DNA of 64,000 nucleotides from Luteibacter yeojuensis (GCF_011742875.1 NZ_JAAQTL010000001.1:1240001-1304000); one strand, 5' to 3'. Positions 28,826 through 40,252 are shown, counted from the stretch's first letter. The notes: a model not told the origin generated them from the letters alone. Translations and numbers: made by a program.

Positions 28826-29596
28826 TCAGGCCGCCGAAGCGTACCGGGCGTACTTCGAGGTCTTCAGCCAGGCGGGGAAATCGATCTTCCCCAGGTGCGC
28901 ATCGGGGCCGGCCACCAGCGCGTCGTCGTCGAGCAAGGCGCCGAAGTACGGCGCCTTGGCGTCGCCGATCACCTTGTGCGGGTCCTGGATGATCTTCAGG
29001 AAGCGTGCCACAAGCTCCGACATGCGGAACTTCTCCGGGCCACCGATCTCGACCATGCCATTGACGGGCGTTCCGGTGGCCGCCAGGACCACCGCGGCGG
29101 CCACGTCGTCCGAGGCGATCGGCTGGATGTAGGCGGTAGGAAGCGTGATGCTGCCGCCTTGGGCGGCCGACTGCGCGATACCGCCCATGAATTCGAAGAA
29201 CTGCGTCGAGCGGACGATCGTGTACGCGATACCCGATGCGGCGATCAGTCTCTCCTGCGCGAGCTTGGCCACCATGTAGTCGCTGTCGGTGAGCCGGTCG
29301 GCGCCCACGACGGACAAGGCCACGTGGTAGCGGACACCCGCCCGTTTTTCCGCCGCAAAGATGTTCCGCCCCGCCGTCTCGAAGAAGGCGAGCACATCCG
29401 GACCCACGAAAACGGGCGAGTTGGCCAGGTCGATGACGGTGTCGACCCCGGTCATGGCCGCATCCAGGCCCTCGCCGGTGATCGTGTTCACGCCCGACTG
29501 GGGCGAGGCGGCGATCGCCTCGTGATGCATGTCGCGCAGCCGCTGCACGACCTTGCTTCCGATGAGGCCGGTACCGCCAATGACGAGGATTTTCAT
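28826..29596 (-). CDS. NAD(P)-binding NmrA/SDR-like protein
   Basis: A 256-residue atypical short-chain dehydrogenase with the N-terminal nucleotide motif VIGGTGLIGSKVV (residues 4-16), YMVAKLAQERLI in the active-site region, and an IRSTQFFEFM-like NmrA segment (YTIVRSTQFFEFMG). The ATG at 29596 is chosen for the motif position; AGAGGT lies upstream. Such proteins are quinone reductases, epimerases or redox sensors. It lies downstream of a LysR gene on the same strand and near an ECF41 sigma gene, whose partners include oxidoreductases and epimerases of this type. Confidence 0.9.
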   Translation of the reverse strand: MKILVIGGTGLIGSKVVQRLRDMHHEAIAASPQSGVNTITGEGLDAAMTGVDTVIDLANSPVFVGPDVLAFFETAGRNIFAAEKRAGVRYHVALSVVGADRLTDSDYMVAKLAQERLIAASGIAYTIVRSTQFFEFMGGIAQSAAQGGSITLPTAYIQPIASDDVAAAVVLAATGTPVNGMVEIGGPEKFRMSELVARFLKIIQDPHKVIGDAKAPYFGALLDDDALVAGPDAHLGKIDFPAWLKTSKYARYASAA

Positions 29597-29668
29597 GATC
29601 GTGACCTCTGCTGAACGTCGAATCATCCTAGATTCGGCCCGCTCGGCCCGGTAGCACCGTCCGGGGGA

Positions 29669-30670
29669 TCACGATGTTGCCATGGCAGCACCAATGGGCA
29701 GGATGCTGCCGCATTCCAGGTCCAGGGCGCGGATGGCGCCGATCATGAAGTCGATGAACACACGGATACGCGATGGCAGCTGCTGGCGGCTCTGGTAGCA
29801 GATGTAATGCCCGCGGTCGTCGGGCGCGTACTGCATCAGGCAGGGCACCAGGCGCCCCGAGCGCAGGTGCTCGCAGACCAGGTAGCCGGCCAGCTGGCCG
29901 ACCCCCCGTCCGTCCAGCACCGCCTGCAGGACCAGGTCGGTGTCGTTGAACACCTCCATGGCCGGGGGCAGCGCCTTGCGCAGGCGGCCGTCGACCTTGA
30001 ACTCCCACTCGTCGATGCGGCCGGAACCCGTGCGGTAATGAATGCCGCTGTGCGTCGCCAGCGCATCCACGCTTTCGATGGCCCCGTGTTCGCGCAGGTA
30101 TTCGGCCGTGGCGCATACGAACATCTGCATCGGCACGACCTGTCGCGCGACGATCTGGCTGTCTTCCATGCGGCCGTTGCGGAATGCCACGTCCACGCGA
30201 TCGCCGGTGAAATCGAACGGGCGATCGTCGAGCAGGAGGTCGATGGCGATCCCGGGATACGCATCGCGGAACGCGTTCAGCAGCGGCGCCACCACCTTGC
30301 GTCCGAAACCCACCGGCGCGCCGATGCGAAGCTGGCCGCGCGGCGGTCCGTCACGAAGCTCGCGCATGTCGTCCAGCGCCTGGGCGATACGCTCCACGCC
30401 CGGATGGCAGTTCTCGAAGAAGATCTCACCTTCGCGGGTGAGCGAGGTGCTGCGCGTGGTCCGCGAGAAAAGGCGCGCCCCCACCTGCTGTTCCAGCTTC
30501 TGCACGCTGCGGCTCACGGCCGAGCGGCCGATGCCGAGCCGGTCGGCGGCACGGGCGAAGCTGCCCTCGTTCACCACCGCGATGAAGGCGATCACGCCCG
30601 CATAGCTGGCGGAAAACGACGTGGCGAGCGCATCCGCGCCCCCGCCGCTCGACGGCGAATGGAAGTTCAT
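29669..30670 (-). CDS. LysR-family transcriptional regulator
   Basis: A 333-residue regulator with an N-terminal extension of about 20 residues, a winged helix-turn-helix (FARAADRLGIGRSAVSRSVQ) and an effector domain (RGQLRIGAPVGFGRKVVAPL onward). Its ATG overlaps the stop of the sigma-4-like gene as ATGA, so they are translationally coupled. It is upstream of the SDR-like and ohr genes on the same strand and probably controls them (inference). Confidence 0.93.
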   Translation of the reverse strand: MNFHSPSSGGGADALATSFSASYAGVIAFIAVVNEGSFARAADRLGIGRSAVSRSVQKLEQQVGARLFSRTTRSTSLTREGEIFFENCHPGVERIAQALDDMRELRDGPPRGQLRIGAPVGFGRKVVAPLLNAFRDAYPGIAIDLLLDDRPFDFTGDRVDVAFRNGRMEDSQIVARQVVPMQMFVCATAEYLREHGAIESVDALATHSGIHYRTGSGRIDEWEFKVDGRLRKALPPAMEVFNDTDLVLQAVLDGRGVGQLAGYLVCEHLRSGRLVPCLMQYAPDDRGHYICYQSRQQLPSRIRVFIDFMIGAIRALDLECGSILPIGAAMATS

Positions 30671-30951
30671 GGCAAATCCTCGTTCTGCGGCCGGGCGTGG
30701 TACGAACCGGCCGCCTGTATGTAAGAGCGTGCATCGTGGAGCAGCTCACGACAAGCGCCGGCATCGCGGCGCAGCAACATGGCCACCTCGTCGATGCCCG
30801 CCTCGAAGATGTCGCTCATCAGGAAAGCCACACGGGCATCCGGCGGCAGACCGTCGAGCGCGTCGAGAAGTCCATTGAGGACGGAGTCGACTGGCTGCCG
30901 TGTCGATAGCTGCCTGCGCAAACTTTCGTAGACGGTCGTATGCGGGTCCAT
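30667..30951 (-). CDS. Sigma-region-4-only protein (94 aa)
   Basis: A small protein whose C-terminal two thirds (LDGLPPDARVAFLMSDIF, then LRRDAGACRELLHDARSYI) aligns residue by residue with region 4 of the ECF41 sigma factor encoded at 32107 (LERLSPEARAAFLLREVL, then GKSEAACRQLVHRAKDQL). Region 2 is missing, so it cannot be a complete sigma factor. An upstream ATG at 30993 would add 14 residues, but the ECF41-type promoter at 30960-30986 would then lie inside the gene, so the ATG at 30951 is preferred (near-leaderless mRNA). Coupled to the LysR gene by ATGA. It may bind promoter or polymerase as an antagonist, or be a decaying remnant. Confidence 0.7.
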   Translation of the reverse strand: MDPHTTVYESLRRQLSTRQPVDSVLNGLLDALDGLPPDARVAFLMSDIFEAGIDEVAMLLRRDAGACRELLHDARSYIQAAGSYHARPQNEDLP

Positions 30952-30959
30952 ATCCAACA

Positions 30960-30986
30960 GACGAAGCGGACCCGCCGTCTGTGACA
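30960..30986 (-). promoter_or_regulatory. ECF41-type promoter of the sigma-4-like / LysR operon
   Basis: Read on the minus strand: TGTCACA (30986-30980), a 16-base spacer, CGTC (30963-30960), then eight bases to the ATG at 30951. This is the published ECF41 consensus (TGTCACA and CGTC). The same geometry occurs before the ECF41 gene. Confidence 0.7.
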
Positions 30987-31091
30987 TGGCCATTGGTGAC
31001 TGCCGGGCAACACCATGGTCACGCCCGGATACCTACTCCCGCGCCGGGGGCGGTCATAGCCTTTTCGCCATCCCCACAGAGGATCCACCCG

Positions 31092-31571
31092 ATGAGCCAG
31101 CGCCTCGATTACATGCAGCAGTCCCCGGACATGGTCAAGAAATTCATGGAGCTGAACGCCCTGATCAGGAAATCCACCCTGGGCGATACGATCCACGACC
31201 TCGTCAACATCCGGGCCTCGCAGCTGAACGGCTGCGCCTTCTGCATCGACATGCACCACAAGGAAGCGACGATCCACGGCGAGCGCGCGCTGCGCCTTTA
31301 CCACGTGGCGGTGTGGCGCGAATCCAAGCTGTTCGAGCCGCGCGAGCGCGCCGCCCTCGCCTGGACCGAAGCCCTGACCCAGATCCCCGCCGACGGCATC
31401 CCGGACGAACTCTACGAACGGGTGCGCGGCCAGTTCTCCGAGAAGGAACTCTCCGACCTGACCTTCCTGGTCATGTGCATCAACGCCTGGAATCGCGCGA
31501 ACGTCGCGTTCCTGCCCACCCCCGGCGCCTTCGACAAGGCCTGGGGCCTGGACAAGGCCGGCCTTTCCTGA
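31092..31571 (+). CDS. AhpD-like carboxymuconolactone decarboxylase family protein
   Basis: A 159-residue alkylhydroperoxidase-like protein with the thiol motif NGCAFCIDMHH, giving Cys48-x-x-Cys51 and His55 as expected for AhpD-type peroxidase activity. CMD-family proteins of this type are the commonest partners of ECF41 sigma factors, and one is encoded 535 bases downstream. AGAGG lies upstream of the ATG. The cupin gene follows after 22 bases, and the two probably form an operon. I did not find an ECF41 promoter directly upstream. Confidence 0.92.
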   Translation: MSQRLDYMQQSPDMVKKFMELNALIRKSTLGDTIHDLVNIRASQLNGCAFCIDMHHKEATIHGERALRLYHVAVWRESKLFEPRERAALAWTEALTQIPADGIPDELYERVRGQFSEKELSDLTFLVMCINAWNRANVAFLPTPGAFDKAWGLDKAGLS

Positions 31572-31593
31572 GCCCCCAACCGAGGACACTCCC

Positions 31594-32007
31594 ATGCGCA
31601 TCGTCAAGGTACTCGCCCTGCTTCTCGCCCTTTCCCCGGCGCTCGCCCTCGCCCAGAAGGATCCGGCGGACGGCGCTCCGCAGCCCGACGTCAAGGACCT
31701 GATGACCAAGGCGCTGAAAGATAATCCGGGCAAGGAGATCACCATGATTTCCGTGGACTACCCACCCGGCGCGATCGAGCACGTGCACCGCCACGACGCC
31801 CACGCCATGTTGTACGTGATCGAAGGCAACATCGTGATGGGCGTGAAGGGTAAGCCGGAGCAGAAGCTCAAGGCCGGCGACACCTTCTACGAAGGCCCGG
31901 ACGACATCCACACTGTCGGACGCAACGCCAGCAAGACCGAACCGGCGAAGTTCGTGGTGTTCATCCTCAAGGACAAGGACAAGCCGCTGATCATGCCCGC
32001 CCATTGA
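31594..32007 (+). CDS. Secreted cupin-domain protein
   Basis: A 137-residue protein with a signal peptide (about 1-20, ending ALAQ) and a single cupin barrel. Motif 1 is GAIEHVHRHDAHAMLYVIEG (metal-binding His residues) and motif 2 is around KAGDTFYEGPDDIHTVGRN. It is probably a periplasmic metal-binding protein with no assigned reaction. It lies between the AhpD-like gene and the ECF41 sigma gene on the same strand. Confidence 0.9.
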   Translation: MRIVKVLALLLALSPALALAQKDPADGAPQPDVKDLMTKALKDNPGKEITMISVDYPPGAIEHVHRHDAHAMLYVIEGNIVMGVKGKPEQKLKAGDTFYEGPDDIHTVGRNASKTEPAKFVVFILKDKDKPLIMPAH

Positions 32008-32020
32008 ACGCCGCGGCATC

Positions 32021-32050
32021 CTGCAGGAGCCGCCATAGCGGCTCCTGCAG
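32021..32050. repeat. Short REP-like palindrome
   Basis: CTGCAGGAGCCG and CGGCTCCTGCAG form a 12-base-pair hairpin with loop CCATAG, a half-size relative of the REP-like element at 21436. It lies after the cupin gene and has no T-tract. Confidence 0.8.
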
Positions 32051-32070
32051 GGACGATTTTGCTCAAGACG

Positions 32071-32097
32071 CGTCACGAACGGGCTGGCAGAATCGTC
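32071..32097 (+). promoter_or_regulatory. ECF41-type promoter of the ECF41 gene (autoregulation)
   Basis: CGTCACG (32071-32077), a 16-base spacer, and CGTC (32094-32097), nine bases before the ATG at 32107. It matches the promoter at 30960-30986 in spacer length, -10 box and distance to the start codon. This argues for the ATG at 32107 and for autoregulation. Confidence 0.65.
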
Positions 32098-32106
32098 TTG
32101 ATGGGT

Positions 32107-32997
32107 ATGAACGAAGCCACAGCGACCTTTTCCGCCCTGCGGCCCCGCTTGCACGGCATCGCCTACCGGATGCTCGGCTCGGTGGCGGAGTCGGAAGACG
32201 TGGTCCAGGACATCTGGCTGAGCTGGAACGGCGCCGAGCGCGACACCATCGACAACCCCGAAGCCTGGCTGGTGGCCGCCACGACACGGCGCGCCATCGA
32301 CCGGCTCCGTGCCGTCAAGGCGCGGCGCGAGGAGTATGTGGGCATCTGGCTGCCCGAGCCGATCCTCACGGACGACGGCGCATCGCCGGAAGACCTCCAG
32401 GAACTGGCCAGCGACGTCTCCGTCGCCTTCCTCCTGCTGCTCGAACGCCTTTCTCCGGAAGCCCGCGCCGCCTTCCTGCTGCGCGAGGTGCTGGACGCCG
32501 ACTACCCGGAAATCGCCAGCACCCTCGGCAAGAGCGAGGCCGCCTGTCGCCAGCTGGTGCATAGGGCCAAGGACCAGCTTCGCGACGAGCGTCCCCGGCA
32601 GACCGTGCCGCAGGACGCCCATCGGGTCCTGATGCGCCGCTTCGCCGACGCGATGGCCCGCGGCGACTTCCAGGCCTTGCGTTCCATGCTGGCGGCGGAC
32701 GCCGATCTCAGCGGCGATGGCGGCGGAAAAGTCACGAGCTTCCCAAAACCGATGCTCGGCGGCCAGCGTATCGCCCAGCTGTTCTATGCCGGACACCTCC
32801 GCTACGGCGACAAGGTGCAGGTGCGCGTGGTGCGCATCAACGGCGAATGGTCGTTGCTCCGATACATCAAAGGCGAGCTGGAATCCGCGCAGACCTTCGT
32901 CACGGACGGGGAGAAGATCCTCAGCATCCACGCCCAGCGCAATCCGGACAAGCTGTCCCGGATTGCGCGCGGACTACAGGGGTTCCATCCAGCCTGA
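32107..32997 (+). CDS. ECF41-family RNA polymerase sigma factor (SigJ-like)
   Basis: A 296-residue sigma factor with region 2 (about 10-75, YRMLGSVAESEDVVQDIWL), the linker motif WLPEP, region 4 (about 110-165, LSPEARAAFLLREVL), and a fused SnoaL-like domain (about 180-290) with the DGGGK motif. WLPEP and DGGGK are hallmarks of ECF41, where the C-terminal domain acts as a built-in regulator in place of a separate anti-sigma factor. The start at 32107 was set by the promoter; an ATG at 32101 and a TTG at 32059 are in frame. The neighbouring AhpD-like, cupin and SDR-like genes are the typical partners. Confidence 0.93.
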   Translation: MNEATATFSALRPRLHGIAYRMLGSVAESEDVVQDIWLSWNGAERDTIDNPEAWLVAATTRRAIDRLRAVKARREEYVGIWLPEPILTDDGASPEDLQELASDVSVAFLLLLERLSPEARAAFLLREVLDADYPEIASTLGKSEAACRQLVHRAKDQLRDERPRQTVPQDAHRVLMRRFADAMARGDFQALRSMLAADADLSGDGGGKVTSFPKPMLGGQRIAQLFYAGHLRYGDKVQVRVVRINGEWSLLRYIKGELESAQTFVTDGEKILSIHAQRNPDKLSRIARGLQGFHPA

Positions 32998-33001
32998 CGC
33001 T

Positions 33002-33090
33002 CGTCGCTCCTGCGGAGGCAGGAACCCGGCGACTCGTTCGTCCGTCACCGCACGAAGCCGCCGGAAGCCCCCGCCCTCGCAGGGACGACG
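33002..33090. repeat. Imperfect inverted repeat between sigma gene and greA
   Basis: Arms 33002-33018 (CGTCGCTCCTGCGGAGG) and 33074-33090 (CCCTCGCAGGGACGACG) are imperfect complements over 17 bases. It fills the gap between two convergent genes. It is a different sequence family from the GCCGCTATAGCGGC repeats; the CCTGCG-type core is also seen at 50703. Confidence 0.55.
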
Positions 33091-33099
33091 GTCGCGGCG

Positions 33100-33578
33100 T
33101 CAGCTGTAGCGGACACCCGTGATTTCGTAATTCCTCAACCCGTTCGGTGCCTTGAACTCGAATTCGTCGCCTTCCATCTTGCCGATGAGCGCACGCGCGA
33201 TCGGCGACGACACGGCGATGAGGTTCTGCTTGATGTCGGCTTCGATGTCGCCAACGATCGTGTAGGTGACCTCGGCATCGCTGTCGAGGTCGACCAGGTC
33301 GACGATGGCGCCGAAGACGATCTTCTTCCCCGGATTCAGGCGCTCGGTGTCGATGACTTCCGAATTCGACAGCGCGGCCTCCAGCTCGTTGATACGACCT
33401 TCGTTGAAGCCATGCAGCTCGCGCGCCGCGTGGTACTCGGCGTTCTCCTTGAGGTCGCCGTGCGCGCGCGCCTCTGCCACGGCATTGATCAGCTCCTGGC
33501 GCTTCGGACCCTTCAGCTGCTCCAGTTCCGCGCGAAGGCGGTCGGCGCCCTTCCTGGTCAGCGGGGGACGTGTGCTGC

Positions 33579-33582
<4 letters not shown>
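33100..33582 (-). CDS. greA: Transcription elongation factor GreA
   Basis: A 160-residue factor that rescues backtracked RNA polymerase by stimulating transcript cleavage. It has an N-terminal coiled coil with the acidic tip [16 protein letters not shown] (Asp and Glu present) and a C-terminal FKBP-like domain ending [20 protein letters not shown]. Its ATG overlaps the carB stop as ATGA, so it is translationally coupled to carbamoyl-phosphate synthase, forming carA-carB-greA. Confidence 0.96.
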
Positions 33583-36806
<3,224 letters not shown>

Positions 36807-36855
36807 GTGTTTTTCTCGCGAATCGATGGCGGATGGAGGACGGCGGGGATGGGCG

Positions 36856-37998
36856 TCAGGACGCCCGTTTCGCCTTGTGCGCTTCCATCGCGGCAATGAA
36901 CGTGTCGAACAGGTAGCCGACGTCTTCCGGGCCCGGGCTGGCTTCCGGGTGGCCCTGGAAGCAGAACGCCGGGCGGTCGGTCAGGGCAAAGCCCTGCAGC
37001 GAGCCGTCGAACAGCGAGGTGTGGGTGACGCGCACGTTGGCCGGCAGCGTCGCGGGATCCACGGCGAAGCCGTGGTTCTGCGAGCTGATCAGCACGCGGC
37101 CGGTATCGTGGTCCTTCACCGGGTGGTTCGCGCCGTGGTGGCCGAACTTCATCTTGAGCGTCTTCGCACCGATGGCCAGCGCCATGATCTGGTGGCCGAG
37201 GCAGATGCCGAAGGTCGGGATCATCGTGCCGAGGATCTGCCTGGTCGACTCGATCGCGTAGTCGCACGCGGCCGGATCGCCCGGGCCATTGGCCAGGAAG
37301 ATGCCGTCCGGATCCATGGCGAGCACTTCGCTCGCGGGCGTCTGCGCCGGCACCACCGTGATGTCCACGCCGCGGCCGGCGAGCAGGCGCAGGATGTTCT
37401 GCTTCACGCCGTAGTCGTAAGCGACCACCTTGAACTTCTTGGGGGCGTTGTAGAACGCCTGCTTGTCGAGGTCGTAGACGCCCTCGGTCCACTGGTAGGT
37501 CTTCGTGGTACTCACGACCTTGGCGAGGTCCATGCCGTTGAGGCCCGGGAAGGCCTTCGCCTTCGCCACCGCCGCGTCGGCGTCGATGGCGTCGCCCGCC
37601 ACGATGCAGCCGTTCAGCGCGCCCTTCTCGCGAAGGATGCGGGTGAGGCGGCGCGTGTCGATGCCGGCGATGGCCACGATGCCATGGCGCTGCAGGTAAT
37701 GCGGCAGCGGCTCCGTGCTGCGCCAGTTGCTGGCGAGACGGGGCACGTCGCGCACGATGAGGCCCGCCGCGTGGACGCGGTCGGCCTCGATGTCGACGTC
37801 ATTGGTACCGGTGTTGCCGATATGCGGGTACGTGAGGGTGACGATCTGGCGGGAATACGACGGGTCGGTCAGGATTTCCTGATAACCGGTCATGGCGGTG
37901 TTGAACACCACCTCGCCAACCGTCTCGCCGCGGGCACCGACGGCATGGCCGTGAAAAACGCTGCCGTCTTCGAGAGCAAGCAGAGCAGGAGTACGCAT
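36856..37998 (-). CDS. carA: Carbamoyl-phosphate synthase small subunit (glutaminase)
   Basis: A 380-residue glutamine amidotransferase subunit supplying ammonia to CarB. An N-terminal CPSase domain ([20 protein letters not shown]) is followed by a class I glutaminase domain with the nucleophile in [14 protein letters not shown] (about residue 266) and the His/Glu pair in [13 protein letters not shown]. The ATG at 37998 is preceded by a GAAGG-type site. It is transcribed with carB and greA from the promoter at 38090-38118. Confidence 0.98.
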   Translation of the reverse strand: MRTPALLALEDGSVFHGHAVGARGETVGEVVFNTAMTGYQEILTDPSYSRQIVTLTYPHIGNTGTNDVDIEADRVHAAGLIVRDVPRLASNWRSTEPLPHYLQRHGIVAIAGIDTRRLTRILREKGALNGCIVAGDAIDADAAVAKAKAFPGLNGMDLAKVVSTTKTYQWTEGVYDLDKQAFYNAPKKFKVVAYDYGVKQNILRLLAGRGVDITVVPAQTPASEVLAMDPDGIFLANGPGDPAACDYAIESTRQILGTMIPTFGICLGHQIMALAIGAKTLKMKFGHHGANHPVKDHDTGRVLISSQNHGFAVDPATLPANVRVTHTSLFDGSLQGFALTDRPAFCFQGHPEASPGPEDVGYLFDTFIAAMEAHKAKRAS

Positions 37999-38089
37999 GG
38001 GATGGCCGCCTTCGGGTGCAGCAAGGCCCGCAAGCCAGCGTGAAGCGGCTCGTGGGCCTTGGGGAAAAGGAATCGTTGGGCGGGTAAGA

Positions 38090-38118
38090 ATGATAGATGA
38101 CAGACAGCTTTCTGTCCA
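38090..38118 (-). promoter_or_regulatory. Sigma-70 promoter of carA-carB-greA
   Basis: On the minus strand: TGGACA (38118-38113), a 17-base spacer, TATCAT (38095-38090), about 92 bases before carA. Each box differs from consensus at one position. A small ACAGAAAGCTGTCTGT-type inverted repeat lies in the spacer. Confidence 0.6.
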
Positions 38119-38214
38119 CCGGAAACGATGTCTGAACGCGTAGGAAATTGCCGCTGGCAACCCGCTCCGTCACGATACAATGCCGGCCGAGGTATCCACT
38201 CGAGAACCGCCCGC

Positions 38215-38898
38215 ATGCTGCTCGACCCCACCCGCCTGGAACGTCCCGACACCGACATCAGGCACGAGCCGTTTTCGTTCATGATCGCCCACGGGCAACT
38301 CCCGGACGATGCCCGCAGCGACCTCGACCGCGATTTCCCTCAATACGGCAGCGCGGGGTTCTTTCCCTACGATGCGAGCGACTGCGGCCCGTCGGTGAAC
38401 GAACTGGTCAAGCAGATGACTTCACGGGAGTTTTCGGCGGCCGTCGGCCGGCACCTGGGCATCGAAGGGCTGGAGAACTACCCCACCCTGGTCACCCTTT
38501 GCCGCCTGCTCAACCGGCGCCACGGCACCATCCACACCGACAGCAAGTCGAAGATTGCGACGGCCCTCATCTACCTCAACCCGATGTGGCCCGACACCAG
38601 CGACGGCTGCCTGCGCTTCCTGCGCTCCATCAACGACATCGACGACGTCGTCGCCCCCGAGCTGAAGCCGCTGTACGGCGAATTCGCCGTGTTCCGCCGA
38701 GCCGAGAATTCCTTCCACGGCCACCTGCCCTACGAAGGCGAGCGCCGGGTGATCCAGGTGGCCTGGCTCACCTCCGAGGAGGAGAAGGCCCGCAAGACCA
38801 AGCGAGGCAAGTTCTCGCGGGCGTTCAAGAAGATCTTCGGGAAGCTGGACCGCAAGGTGGGCGCGGACCGGGACCGGAACGCGTCCCACCCAGATTGA
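38215..38898 (+). CDS. 2-oxoglutarate/Fe(II)-dependent oxygenase family protein
   Basis: A 227-residue protein with a jelly-roll oxygenase core. Iron ligands are His107-x-Asp109 in GTIHTDSKSK and a distal His in AENSFHGHLPYEGERR (His168 or His170), with a following Arg for 2-oxoglutarate. The C-terminal 40 residues are highly basic (KARKTKRGKFSRAFKKI). The substrate is unknown. It is transcribed divergently from carA. A REP-like element follows at 38934. Confidence 0.85.
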   Translation: MLLDPTRLERPDTDIRHEPFSFMIAHGQLPDDARSDLDRDFPQYGSAGFFPYDASDCGPSVNELVKQMTSREFSAAVGRHLGIEGLENYPTLVTLCRLLNRRHGTIHTDSKSKIATALIYLNPMWPDTSDGCLRFLRSINDIDDVVAPELKPLYGEFAVFRRAENSFHGHLPYEGERRVIQVAWLTSEEEKARKTKRGKFSRAFKKIFGKLDRKVGADRDRNASHPD

Positions 38899-38933
38899 AG
38901 CCTCTATTAGTAGCGAGAAGCCCAAGCCGAACT

Positions 38934-39016
38934 GTAGGAGCCGCTATAGCGGCGAGGAGCCAACGGGGCGACGAAGCGGCAAGGCAAGCTCCCCTCGCCG
39001 CTATAGCGGCTCCTAC
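38934..39016. repeat. REP-like inverted repeat, copy 2
   Basis: An 83-base element with GTAGGAGCCGCTATAGCGGC at the left end and the complementary arm at the right end (38992-39016). Same family as the element at 21436. It lies between convergent genes. Confidence 0.9.
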
Positions 39017-39032
39017 GAAGGACATCGCACTT

Positions 39033-40040
39033 TCAGCGGCTGCCGAAGTACCAGCCCACGAACACCGCGAACACGCCGTAGAGCGCCCCGATCGGCATCA
39101 GCCAGCGCGCCTCGACCGAGCCGCGCCGGAACATCGCCCAGAGCGCGACCACCGCCAACCCCGTGATCGCGCCCGCCACCACCAGCGGCGTATCGAACAG
39201 CCAGGGCGTCGCAAACAGGGCCAGGGAACTCGGGATCGTCGCCTGGATCATCATGGCGCCCGAGATGTTCGCCAGCGCCAGCCGCTCCTTGCCCTGCCGC
39301 ACCCAGATCAACGCGTTGACCGTTTCGGGCAGCTCGGTCGCGACCGGGCTCAGCACCAGGGCCACGATGTGCGGCGAGAGCTGGAAAAAGTGGCCCAGCG
39401 CCTCGAGCTGCCACACGAAGGTGCGCGAGGCCACGGCGATCACCACCAGGGCCAGTCCCGTCTGCAGCGCCACCCAGCGCATGGCCGGGTTCGGGTCGTT
39501 GCGGCGGAAGATGAGCGGCTCCAGCTCCTCGTCTTCCGGCGCGCTGGTGTCGTCGCGCATTTCCCGCCATACATAGAAGGCGTAGGCGAGGAGGAAAAGC
39601 ACGCCGAGCCACGGCTTCCAGGCGAAGGCCACCAGACCCAGCCCGATTTTCACGACGAAGATGCCCAGGAACCAGGACTGGTCGCGGGCCAGCCGGCGGT
39701 TGTCCACCCGGACCCGGGAATCCGCGCGATTCAAGCGCTTGCGGCCCGCATATAAAGCGAATCCGACCACCGAGTAGGCAATGGTGGCCAACACGAGCGG
39801 GCCGCCCAGGGCGGCACCGACGCCGATATCGCGGGCCTCGGGGGTCTTGCCGAAGATCACGGCGACGAAGGTGACCGCGCTTTCCGGCAGTGCGGTACCG
39901 AACGCCGCCAGCACCGTGCCGGTGGTGGTCGCGCCAAGGTTGAGCTTGCGTCCGAACCATTCGACGCCGTTGACGAAATATTCGCAGGCGAAATAGATGG
40001 CCCCGGCCGACACCAGGAACAGGAAACACGTAAGCAGCAT
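39033..40040 (-). CDS. CaCA-family sodium/calcium (possibly manganese) exchanger
   Basis: A 335-residue inner-membrane antiporter with ten or so membrane segments and the two alpha-repeat motifs of the Ca2+:cation antiporter family: GTALPESAVTFVAVIFGK in the first half and LSPVATELPETVNALIWV in the second. An acidic cytoplasmic loop (APEDEELEPL) separates them. The ATG at 40040 begins the first membrane segment; it has no clear ribosome site, which may be sequestered. The long leader contains a yybP-ykoY riboswitch (40112-40252), so the gene is probably induced by manganese. This makes Mn2+ export, alone or with Ca2+, a likely role. Confidence 0.92.
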   Translation of the reverse strand: MLLTCFLFLVSAGAIYFACEYFVNGVEWFGRKLNLGATTTGTVLAAFGTALPESAVTFVAVIFGKTPEARDIGVGAALGGPLVLATIAYSVVGFALYAGRKRLNRADSRVRVDNRRLARDQSWFLGIFVVKIGLGLVAFAWKPWLGVLFLLAYAFYVWREMRDDTSAPEDEELEPLIFRRNDPNPAMRWVALQTGLALVVIAVASRTFVWQLEALGHFFQLSPHIVALVLSPVATELPETVNALIWVRQGKERLALANISGAMMIQATIPSSLALFATPWLFDTPLVVAGAITGLAVVALWAMFRRGSVEARWLMPIGALYGVFAVFVGWYFGSR

Positions 40041-40051
40041 GGATGACTTGA

Positions 40052-40102
40052 GGCCGGGCGAGCGCAATGAACCGATGGCACAACGACACCGCTCGCCCGG
40101 CC
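40052..40102 (-). promoter_or_regulatory. Expression-platform hairpin of the Mn riboswitch
   Basis: A perfect 13-base-pair stem (40052-40064 with 40090-40102, arm GGCCGGGCGAGCG) between the aptamer and the exchanger start. No T-tract follows, so control may be by masking the start region or by Rho rather than by intrinsic termination. Confidence 0.6.
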
Positions 40103-40111
40103 CGGGTGAGC

Positions 40112-40252
40112 ATGTCGATGGCCAAAGGTCTCGCCGGGCGGGCGGCGCGTCCTGCAGCGCCGTTGCCGTTCGCGCCATGGGGTCGTTAGACCGCCAAGTC
40201 TGTTGACGCGAACTCCTCAGGGGGAACGAGGATGGCTACTCCCCAATGACAT
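40112..40252 (-). promoter_or_regulatory. yybP-ykoY manganese riboswitch aptamer
   Basis: Read on the minus strand, the conserved parts occur in order: GGGGAGTAGCC (near 40244-40234), CGCGTCAACAGACTTGGCG (near 40210), and GCGAGACCTTTGG (near 40134-40122). A closing helix ATGTC/GACAT joins 40248-40252 to 40112-40116. These are the signature loops of the yybP-ykoY family, which binds Mn2+. It lies upstream of the CaCA exchanger and is transcribed with it. Confidence 0.92.

Noticed and set aside
30993..31091. ECF41 promoter directly upstream of the AhpD-like gene
   Set aside because: GGTCACG occurs near 31018 but no CGTC lies 16-17 bases downstream.
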